Origin: Aporhodopirellula rubra
GTDB lineage: Bacteria > Planctomycetota > Planctomycetia > Pirellulales > Pirellulaceae
Assembly (NCBI RefSeq): GCF_014192335.1
Contig: NZ_JACHXU010000020.1
Span: forward strand, 62,001 to 126,000
DNA length: 64,000 bases
Direction of reading: 5' to 3'
Part shown: piece by piece, positions 42,011 to 50,771 of the stretch
Layout of the letters: each line of letters starts with the position of its first letter
How positions within the stretch are numbered: the first letter of the stretch is position 1
Notes under the pieces: generated by a model
Databases searched by the model: none
What the model saw: the letters and a program-made list of their open reading frames with translations, nothing else
Told to the model about the DNA's origin: nothing
Program-made: the position numbers and the translations under genes

Positions 42011-42509
42011 CATTGTCAAGATTTTGATTGTGCAAGCCACGAATCGCACTGTCGATTTTCCATGAAAGCCAGACCCGGGAGGTAGTTGCTGACCGGAACG
42101 CTTCCTCTGTCAACGAGTCCGTAGCTGCCGTGTGGCATGGATCGGAAATGGGCGGCGATCGTTCTGCCGCGTTGCTTCGAGGAGGAATCAGTTCGCTTGC
42201 CTAAACGATTTAGTCGATGCGATGCAAAACGACTGCTCGCGGAAACGCCCTAACCGATCTGAGCAGACGAACGCTCAACAATTCCTCCTCGCGTTGAGAA
42301 CCCGCAACCCGCCATCGACAGCCCGCCGTGTTCGCGGAACTCTGCATTGCTGCGCCAGCATTGAAACATTCGATTCAGTGCCGAGGTGAATCTCGCCCGG
42401 GGCCTGTATACTGTTACGTCAATCGAACAAGATCGTAGTGAGACAATTCAGTGATCGACGGCGGGACGTCTGTCTGATTCAATTCGAAACATCATGGGGT
42501 GAACAGAAC
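42011..42509. other. Gene-free stretch upstream of a phosphoesterase gene
   Basis: No gene is supported. It lies between divergent marR and phosphoesterase genes and should contain the latter's promoter. I see nothing else. Confidence 0.35.
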
Positions 42510-43427
42510 GTGGGCAGATTTGTTGCAGTGGGCGACATTCATGGATGCAGCCAAACGTTGGCTAAGTTGTTGGAAATTCTTGACCTGGAGCCAGGCGACA
42601 CACTGCTCTCCACGGGCGATCTGTCATCCAAAGGTGAAGACTCTCGCGGCGTTCACAGCCAGATACTGGAACTGGAGCAGCGGGGGGTGAACGTCATCGT
42701 GCTGCTGGGCAACCATGAACTCATGCTGCTCGCCATGCAACGCTCCGTCGGCGCAAATGTCGACTTAGACGCGTACCCTGAGTCCCTGTTCCGAGGAGCA
42801 GCGATCAGTTTCCTGATGCGTGACAACGAGACCTGGGCGACCCTCAAATCCTACGGACTCGAGAGCGCGGACGATCCCGAGCTATGGGCATTTCGGCACG
42901 ACGATCCCCAACGGCATTTTGACAAAGTCTCGCAAAGGCTCAACGACATCGATTGGAAACTACCGCAAGCTCATCTCGATCTGCTGTGTCGATGCAAGAC
43001 ACATCACATCGAAAGAAACTGCCTCTTCGTCCATTCAGGAATCCGACTCGCTCACGTTAAAATGGCCGATGTCCATCGAGCCGTCGACGCACAGATTCAA
43101 GACGACGCAAGAGAACTTTGCTGGAATCGCGATTCATTGGGACATCAACCGGGTTTCCCGGAACTCATGGTCCATGGCCACACACCACTCTCCTATCTGC
43201 ACTCATTCGTTCCAGACACCAAACCCTGGCGTGACGATGAGCTGGTGTTTAAGTCAGTCATTCATAACGGGACGCTCAATCTCGACAGCGGCGTGTTCCT
43301 CGAAGCCGGCCACCTAACCGCCGTCGAAATCCCCGAGGATGGACACGGCCCAAACTTCCATTTCATTCGCGTCCCACGGCTAGACCCCGTCTGCAAAGAT
43401 CGCCTCTGGCACCTCAATTACATGTGA
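42510..43427 (+). CDS. Calcineurin-like metallophosphoesterase (PPP/ApaH-like)
   Basis: The preferred start is the GTG at 42510 (MGRFVAVGDIHG) with GGGGTG nearby; the frame is open upstream to a GTG at 42438. The protein is then 305 residues. Motifs are GDIHG near residue 8, GDLSSKG near 38 and GNHELML near 66, with late VHGHTPL and LDSGVFL. They match bacterial PPP-type phosphatases and ApaH. GDLSSKG replaces the usual GDxxDRG, so the Asp/Arg used for phosphate contact is altered although the metal-binding Asp remains. It may dephosphorylate proteins or dinucleoside polyphosphates. Confidence 0.85.
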   Translation: MGRFVAVGDIHGCSQTLAKLLEILDLEPGDTLLSTGDLSSKGEDSRGVHSQILELEQRGVNVIVLLGNHELMLLAMQRSVGANVDLDAYPESLFRGAAISFLMRDNETWATLKSYGLESADDPELWAFRHDDPQRHFDKVSQRLNDIDWKLPQAHLDLLCRCKTHHIERNCLFVHSGIRLAHVKMADVHRAVDAQIQDDARELCWNRDSLGHQPGFPELMVHGHTPLSYLHSFVPDTKPWRDDELVFKSVIHNGTLNLDSGVFLEAGHLTAVEIPEDGHGPNFHFIRVPRLDPVCKDRLWHLNYM

Positions 43428-43780
43428 CCCCGGTTTTCCGAGATCGCTGCGTCTAACGGAAACATCCGGTGATTTCTCATACGTTGCAAAAGCTAGTGGT
43501 GCCCTCAATTGCAAAATTTGCATGCGTCTGCGTTTGTTCATAGAACAGGCCTCGCCTAATCGAGCGTTTCCTGGAGCAACTCTCGTTAGGACTGCGGCGA
43601 ATCAGGCAGTGAATAAAGAACGATGGTTCTAGAGCATTTCGATTCACGACTCCCCGTTCAACGTCACTTGCTTCGCGAGGAGCAGATTCGCCCCTCCGCG
43701 GGATCACTTTCCGAAAACACGAGGACGCTTCCTTAGCATGACTCAGATGCACGCACGTGACCTACATGGCAGGGGCAGGA
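43428..43780. other. Gene-free stretch
   Basis: No supported gene, repeat or clear signal is seen between the phosphoesterase stop and the small membrane-protein gene. Confidence 0.35.
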
Positions 43781-43936
43781 ATGTCTGATTTGCAACCGAA
43801 ACAAATTCGTCCCCAACTCGGTTCGGAGCAATCAAACAGAGCTGCGGTGATATTCATTCTTGCGGTTGTGCTGATCGATGCCGTTGGGGTGGGCGTCGCT
43901 TGGCTTATACCGTGGCTTCGCAACTATGGGCAGTAG
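43781..43936 (+). CDS. Small single-pass membrane protein, 51 residues
   Basis: An ATG preceded by AGGA opens a 51-codon frame ending in TAG at 43934-43936. The protein begins MSDLQPKQIRPQLGSEQSNR, continues with one strongly hydrophobic helix (AAVIFILAVVLIDAVGVGVA) and ends WLIPWLRNYGQ. The polar N-terminus, single helix and short aromatic tail look like a genuine small membrane protein rather than a chance frame. The function is unknown. Confidence 0.55.
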   Translation: MSDLQPKQIRPQLGSEQSNRAAVIFILAVVLIDAVGVGVAWLIPWLRNYGQ

Positions 43937-44121
43937 CGAGTCGCCTGAGCGATTGACCACGAGCGGGCTCGCTGTGCTCCAAAACGCATTCGGTGATGTT
44001 CGAATGATCGCTGACAACGGACAAAGGTGAGGGCGATTTCCTGCGTATTTCTTAGCTAGAATCGTCCCAGGGATGCGAGGTGTCTAAGCGGATGTTGCGA
44101 TAGCATCACCGATTGGATTGC

Positions 44122-45258
44122 TTACCTTTCTTCTTCCGGAGTGGTGTGTTTGGGAAGCCATCGGACTTCGAGTGGATTAAATCCACTTGTTGCTTGGCGA
44201 CTCGTGTTGAGCTCGATTCGAGTGACGCTTCCCTCCGGTGATGTCAGTGTTGATTTCAGGATGCCATCGTTTGTAATGAACGTCTTGATCTGGTGCTTCT
44301 GATATAGCTTGCTCATTTCAGTCAGTTCTTTCATCAGTTCGCGAAAATGATCGGTGAACTGAGGTGCCTGGCCCCAGACCTGCCTGTTGAAGTCGTAGAA
44401 CGAAAGCGTTTCTGTACCGGACAGCATCGCTTGATACGCCATCACCCGAAGCTCATCGATTTCGGGAAGTTGGTTCTTGGGCGGGTGAATCCACGTTTGC
44501 AAAACAACGACGAGAGGCAATTCACGATCCGCTAGATGCATCACCTTCCGGCTTCGTTGCATGATAAAAAAGACATCACTGAGCGGAGCTTCATGAATGT
44601 CGGGGTAAGGCATGATTCGCATCACGTCGGCCGCACGATAGAGCAGTGAGTAGTAGCGAAGCTGCGCGTCCGTTAATGAGGCCATCGGTCCCCAGTGAGA
44701 GATTTCGATTTGCACCAACGGAAACTCTTTGCGAATGATGGGCTTCAGACGCTCATACAGATCGACGTAAAAACGGAAATGCGTTTCAGGTGAGTTGCGT
44801 TCAGGTTCATCCTGCACGCTGAAGCCGATCAGTGTTCGTGGATCGACCGCACGAGCCCACTCGATTCCTCGCTCGATATCCTCCGGTGAAGTCTGATGTG
44901 TCCACCAATGACCGAGCACGACTTGCAGCCCCAGACGCGTTGCGGACTCATGCAGTTCAACGCGATCCAAGATCACTTGGGTAAACCCCATCGATTTCAA
45001 TTCGCGAAGATCAGCTTCGGAATGCGGACAGTACATTTCGAACCGCTGCGTCATCCGACAACTTACCGGCACGTCGATGAATTCGTCGATATTCTGGCTG
45101 CGAATTTCCTCGGGATCTTTCGAGGACAGTGGAAGATTCGAACTTGGCGATTCTGATTCGCGAGACGCATCTTGGGCGATCACAAACACCGGCGATACAA
45201 GAAGGCCGGCCACGAACACGAGAAATCGAATCGCACTGGGTATCGAGACAAAATTCAT
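44122..45258 (-). CDS. Secreted protein with a glycosidase-like barrel
   Basis: This 378-residue protein has a signal peptide (FLVFVAGLLVSPVFVIA). A segment reads like a (beta/alpha)8 barrel: LKSMGFTQVILDRVELHESA, LQVVLGHWWTHQ, IGFSVQDEPERN, FPLVQIEISHWGP, LPLVVVLQTWIHP and AMLSGTETLSFYDF. The DEP at the end of a barrel strand resembles catalytic-acid positions of several glycoside hydrolases. I cannot name a family, and a non-catalytic carbohydrate-binding role is possible. It stands alone between rightward and leftward genes. Confidence 0.62.
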   Translation of the reverse strand: MNFVSIPSAIRFLVFVAGLLVSPVFVIAQDASRESESPSSNLPLSSKDPEEIRSQNIDEFIDVPVSCRMTQRFEMYCPHSEADLRELKSMGFTQVILDRVELHESATRLGLQVVLGHWWTHQTSPEDIERGIEWARAVDPRTLIGFSVQDEPERNSPETHFRFYVDLYERLKPIIRKEFPLVQIEISHWGPMASLTDAQLRYYSLLYRAADVMRIMPYPDIHEAPLSDVFFIMQRSRKVMHLADRELPLVVVLQTWIHPPKNQLPEIDELRVMAYQAMLSGTETLSFYDFNRQVWGQAPQFTDHFRELMKELTEMSKLYQKHQIKTFITNDGILKSTLTSPEGSVTRIELNTSRQATSGFNPLEVRWLPKHTTPEEER

Positions 45259-45663
45259 TCAACATGTCCTGCTATTCGAAGCGGCCGAGTATTGACGTTG
45301 GGCCGATAACGTCAGACCAGTTTAAATGATGACATCTCCGCTCACAGCAACTGCACACGCCAGAATTCAGCCCCGATGTTCGGATACTTCGACGACATCC
45401 TTTCAGGAAACACGTCGGCTGTCTCGAGTCACGCGAAACATGCGTTTCCCAACAGGTGGCGGTGCAGATCAGGGAACAATCGATAGCAGATTTGAGTTCG
45501 CCACATCACTTGAGGGACAGGTAGGCATCGAACTACGGTCGTCTGCCTCGTGCGTTTCAGTCAAGATGCTGTCTGGACAAGGGCCAACTGGAGATCAAGG
45601 CTCCAAGATAGTCAAAATGTGGTGACGCGATAAAGTCAAACGAATGATCTTCTGCCGCGGCGT
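45259..45663. other. Gene-free stretch
   Basis: No gene is supported between the start of the secreted barrel protein gene and the hairpin after the archaemetzincin gene. It should carry the former's promoter. Confidence 0.35.
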
Positions 45664-45684
45664 GCGTTTGATGGACTCAAACGC
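45664..45684 (-). terminator. Hairpin after the archaemetzincin gene
   Basis: GCGTTTGA-TGGAC-TCAAACGC is a perfect 8-bp stem with a 5-base loop, 22 bp past the stop at 45707. There is no T-run on the minus strand, so it is a weak terminator candidate. Confidence 0.45.
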
Positions 45685-45706
45685 TCGGTCCTTTGAACGA
45701 GAATAC

Positions 45707-46612
45707 TCAGCGCCGCGTCGCTTTCAACGCGTTGGCGTAGTACTCGGCTTCGTCGTCGAGTTCATGTTTCTGACAAAAATCGAGCAGTTTCTCGAATCGT
45801 TCGACCGGGTCACTGTTGGTTGACCAGATGATTTTGGCGACACAATTAGGGCAAAGGTACAACGGTCGCCGGTCGGATTCGGAAAGACTGTTGGATCCGC
45901 ACATGTTGCATTCGTAGGCCGTGCAATGTGAGACCGAAAACATGTGTCCGGTCTCGTGAGTTGCGATTCGTAACGTCCGCTTCAAACAGAGTTGAAAGTT
46001 GGATTCGGGATCGCCATTTCGGTAGAGCGACCAAACGCCAACGCGTTCACGATACGTAGCCTGCCCGAATACAAAATTCCAATCGTCGTCGGGATACAAA
46101 TCGGAAGTCGTAAAACAAATCAACGCGACGGCGTCTTTCGGTACCCGCGCAGGCAACATCTTTTCGAGCACGTAGGTCGACCGGATTTGGGGCATTCCCC
46201 ATTCCGGATGAACGCGTCGGGCACCCACCGGGATTACGTCATCAATCGCCAACGAATCCAAGGTCTCAACACGACAATTGAAGTAGATCGAAAGAAACTC
46301 GGCACTCAACTCAACAATCTTGAGACGCGCCTCGTCGAACTCGCCCATTGGCAACACATAGAGGACGTTTCGCGTCGCGGTGAGTGTTATCGGATTCGAT
46401 CGCACGTACCGAGTGAAGGTCTGGCCTTTTTCGTCATGCGATGCGAGCCAATCTCCCGGCTGAACCGGTCGCATCTTTTGATGAAGAGGTATCAATGCGT
46501 TCGACAATTGTCGAAGGTGTGTCATCCGTTGACGATCACGAGCGGTGTTCTGCGATTGGGCGGAGGTGCTCGTTGTGGCAACCAACAGAACGAGAAGAAC
46601 GCAAAGCTTCAT
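45707..46612 (-). CDS. Secreted archaemetzincin-like zinc protease
   Basis: The protein is about 301 residues from the ATG at 46612, where a signal peptide begins (MKLCVLLVLLVATTSTSA); the frame is open to 46681 but the extra 23 residues lack signal character. The zinc motif HETGHMFSVSHC near residue 200 is followed by the archaemetzincin Cys pattern: CNMCG and, about 17 residues on, CPNC. Archaemetzincins have HExxHxxGxxHC-x4-CxM-x17-CxxC, which fits except Ser for Gly in the zinc loop. Most archaemetzincins are cytosolic, so an exported form is unusual. The substrate is unknown. Confidence 0.83.
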   Translation of the reverse strand: MKLCVLLVLLVATTSTSAQSQNTARDRQRMTHLRQLSNALIPLHQKMRPVQPGDWLASHDEKGQTFTRYVRSNPITLTATRNVLYVLPMGEFDEARLKIVELSAEFLSIYFNCRVETLDSLAIDDVIPVGARRVHPEWGMPQIRSTYVLEKMLPARVPKDAVALICFTTSDLYPDDDWNFVFGQATYRERVGVWSLYRNGDPESNFQLCLKRTLRIATHETGHMFSVSHCTAYECNMCGSNSLSESDRRPLYLCPNCVAKIIWSTNSDPVERFEKLLDFCQKHELDDEAEYYANALKATRR

Positions 46613-46994
46613 ACGGTTGTCATCGAGATTCAGGTTATTCAGCATTGATCGGATTCCAGCAGCACGGTTGCTTGATTGCAAAGCCCACGAGTCTCATGGC
46701 CGGATTGTGAGTTAACAGAGCAATGTGCCCGCAGTCGCGGTTGACACACAATCGAACGATTTATACCACGCGGCAAGTCACCTTTTCGGATCAGAACCCA
46801 CATTCGTGGATCGACGACAAACGAAACCAATTGAACGAGTAAAACGCGGCGACAACTTTTTGATCGCCAGTAGCAAATCAGAACGTTTTCCGCTTGGACT
46901 AAGGACTGATTGATGGGCAATCGGCTTTCGTCGACCAGCCTTGATCGATCAGTGAAATTCTCAGTTTCCAGAATCTCTTATATGGGCCAAACGA
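46613..46994. other. Divergent gene-free stretch
   Basis: It separates the leftward archaemetzincin gene from the rightward broken gene. No clear gene, operator or hairpin is seen. Confidence 0.35.
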
Positions 46995-47826
46995 ATGTCT
47001 ATTCAATTTGCAAAGCGGCAGCTCGCGCTGCAATGACTCGAAACTCGTCAACTGATGGCCGGCGATATGTCCGTTCAACTGTTGCCCAACGGCACACAGT
47101 TTGACGTGCGGATCACCGGCGACAATGCTGATAACGCCGTCCAAGTTCGCCAACTTTCCAACGAAATTATCCAAATCACAGGTCTCAAACGCGATGGCAG
47201 CATCACGACAATCAACGGCAAAGAAAAGCCGTTCATCATCCCTCAGCGAATGCTGATCAATAGCAGCATACGAACGCTCGACAGTATCGATACTCGCACA
47301 GGTGACGGAGGTGACGAAGTGAAGGTTCGCGACGTTGTCCTCGACAATTTCGTATTTAGCGATTTGTCGATCGATACCGAGGGCGGTAATCGTGATGACT
47401 CGGAAGTTGTATCGATCAACAATGTGTTCGTCCAAGACGACATTTGGATCACGGCTGACCCGACTGCGCAGTCCAACGTGCGAGCGACGATAATATCGAC
47501 CAAAGTGGGAGACGACATTGGCATCGCTCTCGGTGCGGGCAACGACGCAGTAACCGTGATCAATAGTAGTGCCGACGACATCAGTGTTCGCACACGTGGC
47601 GGAAACGATACGGTCAATTTCAGCACGACCAAAGTTGCCGATTTGCTGTTTGCCGACCTTGGCAACGGAAACGATTCGCTGCGTACTATCCGATCCGAAG
47701 CTGGTCGAGCCAGTTTTAACGGTGGCGACGGATTCGACACTCTGGACCTGCGATTTGGCGGAACGACCAACAACAATTTTGACCCGATCGCGTCTTCACG
47801 CGAGTTTCGAAAGGTCTCTCGTTTGA
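46995..47826 (+). pseudogene. Beta-repeat surface protein gene with an in-frame stop
   Basis: An ATG at 46995 opens MSIQFAKRQLALQ, then a TGA at 47034-47036, then in the same frame LETRQLMAGDMSVQLLPNG. LExRxLMAG is the leader motif of many planctomycete secreted proteins, so the stop interrupts what was one reading frame. After it, about 240 residues are rich in Asp, Gly, Asn and Thr with parallel-beta repeats (GGNDTVNFSTTKVADLLFADLGNGNDSL) like calcium-binding repeats. The frame stays open to 48086, but beyond about residue 255 the sequence turns basic and overlaps the minus-strand SHD1 gene, so the 3' end is probably also damaged. Restart at 47055 or 47067 is possible but would lack the leader. 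Confidence 0.62.
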
Positions 47827-47961
47827 CTTATGCGACGACGAGAATATCGATGAGTGATTTAAAAAAAGAATCGCGAGTTTCGTCGACTGGCATGTCGCCA
47901 GTCCGGCGGGGGCGGAAGATTGGGATTGGTTGGGCACTTGGTTCGGGAGAGCACGAGCTAC

Positions 47962-48309
47962 CTAAAAGTTACCGGCCGAGCAATGAAGGTGTTTTGCGGA
48001 GGCATTTTCCGACGTATGCGTTATCCGTTCGCGGAGGTAATCTTGATCGGATTGAGAGAGTACCGCGACGGGGACCTGAATCGTGACGCCTGTATCCTTG
48101 CGGCGCAAAGAGATCGATTTGGAACCAGGCTTGGGGGAGTCGATCATCGAAGCGGTCACCGTGAATCGGCCATCGGCGGTTGACCATTGTCGTGCCGCGT
48201 CGATCTCGTCCGCCTTGCAAATGCAAACGGCAAGCACTACCGCACATTGGGACGCAATCAAATCAATAGCGTGCGCAATGTATTTTCGCTGCGAATGCAT
48301 TCCGCCCAT
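47962..48309 (-). CDS. SHD1-domain secreted protein
   Basis: The 115-residue protein begins with a probable signal region (DLIASQCAVVLAVCICKADE). An SLA1-homology 1 (SHD1) domain follows: RQWSTADGRFTVTASMIDS, then KSISLRRKDTGVTIQVPVAVLSQSDQDYLRER. SHD1 domains are expanded in planctomycetes and are thought to bind other proteins or matrix components. The last 20 residues have weak similarity to anything. It overlaps the extended end of the neighbouring pseudogene on the other strand. Confidence 0.7.
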   Translation of the reverse strand: MGGMHSQRKYIAHAIDLIASQCAVVLAVCICKADEIDAARQWSTADGRFTVTASMIDSPKPGSKSISLRRKDTGVTIQVPVAVLSQSDQDYLRERITHTSENASAKHLHCSAGNF

Positions 48310-48597
48310 CTCATCCCTCTGGCAAAGTGGTAAACCGATCCCATATCGGATTTTAGCGGACAGGAATGCGGCCGTACTGGCTTCTGCCGATGCGTCGAGT
48401 GACCTTCAATATTTTTTCCCAAGGTGATGCGGCTGACTCGGCACGTGTTTTGCCATGGCGTAGAGTTTCCGTGACCTCTGTTGGGAAGCACAATACCGTA
48501 GGGGGTTTGGGCAAGGTAGACTTTCCCGAACTCGATCCCAGAACAGACGGTCTGATCGATTTACGAAGCCTCGAATGAGGCCGGCCATTTACAAACA

Positions 48598-48885
48598 ATG
48601 AACATGAAACCAGTCAACTTCGCAATCGTCGCCGCCTTCCTCCTCGTTTTCTCCAGCACAGACGTCGCCTCGGCTGCCTCCCCAGGCTGGTCGCCCGTAA
48701 TCATCGCGACAGGAGAATACCGGGAACAGATCAAGTCGCTTCCGATTGAGCAGCGTCCGAACCGCCCATTTCACTTCTATGGAAATACCGTTCGCCGACG
48801 GCACTACCGCGGTGTCGTTACGCCATCGCCACGAAGTATCGTGTCGCCGGTAACATCGTATGGAACGAGTTGGCTGCGACGCTAA
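48598..48885 (+). CDS. Small secreted planctomycete protein
   Basis: This 95-residue protein has a signal peptide (VNFAIVAAFLLVFSSTDVASA). The mature part begins WSPVIIATGEYREQIKSLPI and EQRPNRPFHFYGNTVRRRHY and ends in a Ser/Pro-rich tail. I recall this mature pattern from many short planctomycete proteins of unknown function. The length is typical. The 288 bases upstream hold no other clear gene. Confidence 0.7.
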   Translation: MNMKPVNFAIVAAFLLVFSSTDVASAASPGWSPVIIATGEYREQIKSLPIEQRPNRPFHFYGNTVRRRHYRGVVTPSPRSIVSPVTSYGTSWLRR

Positions 48886-49004
48886 GTCCGGAATCGCGGA
48901 AGTCTGGAGCTATGGGAGTGACGACTCATGGCGTCGAACGGCGGCGATGAGATATGCTGGGCGTACGATTTTTCAGTTGCCTAAACCTCAAGCCGCCCCA
49001 AACA

Positions 49005-49478
49005 ATGCCTTGGAAATGTCCTCAATGCAACGGTGAGACCGACCTGGGGTTCAACATCTGTTGGACCTGCAGAGCTCCCAGGCCGGGGACTCAACCGGGC
49101 AGCGAGTTTCCGACGAACGATTTGCTCGTCAGCACGACTCCGTCGCTGCACACTCACAACATAGACCGATACGTAGGCCCGGTATTTGGTGAAACGATCT
49201 ATGGTGCGAATATGATGCGTGACTTTCTCGCGGCGTTGACCGATATTACGGGCGGTCGCTCGCACCAATACGAGTCCGTTCTTGCTCGCGGTCGATCGAC
49301 CGCAATTGCCGAAATGGCGAGACAGGCGAAATCGCTCGGCGGGAACGCGATCGTCGGAATGCAGATGGACTACTCATCGCTCGGAAACTCGATGCTCATG
49401 ATCTGCTGCAGCGGAACGGCAGTGTTTGCGACGCCAAAACAGTCTGTCGACGAGCCGACGCAATCGTCGACGCCGTAA
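49005..49478 (+). CDS. YbjQ/heavy-metal-binding domain protein with zinc-ribbon
   Basis: From the ATG at 49005 the protein has 157 residues; the frame is open to an earlier ATG at 48954. The N-terminus is a zinc ribbon, KCPQCNGETDLGFNICWTC. The rest matches the YbjQ/DUF74 fold: GPVFGETIYGANMMRDFLA, SVLARGRSTAIAEMARQAKS and GGNAIVGMQMDYSSLGNSMLM. YbjQ proteins form pentamers; the heavy-metal-binding label is historical and the role is unknown. The gene converges with the TPR protein gene. Confidence 0.82.
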   Translation: MPWKCPQCNGETDLGFNICWTCRAPRPGTQPGSEFPTNDLLVSTTPSLHTHNIDRYVGPVFGETIYGANMMRDFLAALTDITGGRSHQYESVLARGRSTAIAEMARQAKSLGGNAIVGMQMDYSSLGNSMLMICCSGTAVFATPKQSVDEPTQSSTP

Positions 49479-49479
49479 A

Positions 49480-49496
49480 GCAGGCTGCCAGCCTGC
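49480..49496. terminator. Hairpin between convergent genes
   Basis: GCAGGCT-GCC-AGCCTGC is a perfect 7-bp stem directly after the YbjQ-type gene stop. A wider CACTCCC/GGGAGTG pairing lies beyond at about 49501-49550. It can serve both strands; T-runs are lacking. Confidence 0.5.
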
Positions 49497-49574
49497 AACG
49501 ACACTCCCTTGCCGAGTAACCAACGTATGTCGGCGTCGCTCGCGGGAGTGAGTCCGAACAGCACTCAATACCGA

Positions 49575-50771
49575 TCAGCGCCGCGGAACGAGCCAACAGC
49601 CGAAATGATCTGTCGACATGGACGACAGCATGGAATCGGATTGAGCCTGCATCTCTGGAGCGAGCTGAACTGCTCGGGTCGTGTGTTCCGAAGCGAGTCG
49701 AGTCTTCTGATGTTCCCGGTAGCACTGCGCCAACAGCATGTGGTTTTCCGCGGTTGGTGCTAGCTCGACGAGTTGTTGGTAAGCGTGCTCTTCGGTACGT
49801 CGATGATTAAGACGTCGGGCAGCAAACCCGACTCCTTTCCATGCGCTCGCTAGACTGGCTCGGGAACGCTCGTTCATCGCTTGCGATTTCCAGTACGTCA
49901 CTGCGGCCTGGTAGGCATGGAGACTTTCCTCAAAACGTTCGAGCCTTTGAAAACAGAGCCCAAGGTAATCCAGACTGATCGGTTCGAACCGAGGACCATG
50001 CGTGAGGGGTGATAGCAGTCGTATGGCTTCCTCGTTACGGTCCAATTGCATGAGGATCATGACGCGTTGGCCCAATTCGGATGAAGACGGCCGACGAGGC
50101 AACGGATGCTGAGTCGCCGAGTCGAGATCTTTTACCAGGGCGTCGAGCTCCACACTGAGTGCGTCGAGAGGTCGGTCTTGGATTTCGGTATTCGGATGCA
50201 GTTGCATGAGCATTTCAGCGTGTTGTTTCGCAAGTGCAAATCGACGTGACTGCAACGCCTTTTCCAACTCGATGCGGCTGCCCTCGGCTACCGAATCCAC
50301 GTAAGCCGCCGGAACCAAGAGAGCGATCGAGATGAGCGTCAATTTTGCTGCCCAGGAACTTTCCAAAAACAAAGGCGATTGGGACGCGGTTGCAATAACA
50401 CGCGTCAACATGACTACCACCAACGTCACCGCACAGGCGACGGTCGACCGGGACAGCGAGGCGACGATGAGACCGTGCCGGTTGATGATTTCGAGAGACG
50501 AAGAAAGCTGCAAGACGATGACTGCGGCGATGATTACGCCGAGACATGCGACCGCGTTCTGCTTTCGATTCGTACATTCAACACGGCTCACGATCATGAG
50601 CGTGACGGGGGCAGCCGCGAAAAGAGCAACCATCAAGACATCCCATCTCGCAAAGAGTCTTGTCACGCCACTCGGAGTCGCCAGTTGCCCGCACGTTAGC
50701 GTCGCTGCGGCAATGGTGATTGCGGCGAAGATCAGCCATCGGAATTGATGACTCGAAGACGCTTTGATCAT
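49575..50771 (-). CDS. Membrane protein with TPR-like C-terminal domain
   Basis: From the ATG at 50771, which forms an ATGA overlap with the preceding gene's stop, the protein has 398 residues. The N-terminal 170 residues hold about four to five membrane helices (FRWLIFAAITIAAATL, VLMVALFAAAPVTLMIV, AVACLGVIIAAVIVLQL, LTLISIALLVPAAYV). The rest is helical with tetratricopeptide-like units (ALQSRRFALAKQHAEML, PISLDYLGLCFQRLERFEES, HAYQQLVELAP). It is the third gene of the cytochrome operon and may scaffold an exported haem-protein complex. Confidence 0.68.
   Translation of the reverse strand: MIKASSSHQFRWLIFAAITIAAATLTCGQLATPSGVTRLFARWDVLMVALFAAAPVTLMIVSRVECTNRKQNAVACLGVIIAAVIVLQLSSSLEIINRHGLIVASLSRSTVACAVTLVVVMLTRVIATASQSPLFLESSWAAKLTLISIALLVPAAYVDSVAEGSRIELEKALQSRRFALAKQHAEMLMQLHPNTEIQDRPLDALSVELDALVKDLDSATQHPLPRRPSSSELGQRVMILMQLDRNEEAIRLLSPLTHGPRFEPISLDYLGLCFQRLERFEESLHAYQAAVTYWKSQAMNERSRASLASAWKGVGFAARRLNHRRTEEHAYQQLVELAPTAENHMLLAQCYREHQKTRLASEHTTRAVQLAPEMQAQSDSMLSSMSTDHFGCWLVPRR

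Noticed and set aside
45326-45625. A 99-codon rightward frame
   Set aside because: Irregular composition, no domain, and it lies over the promoter region of a leftward gene.
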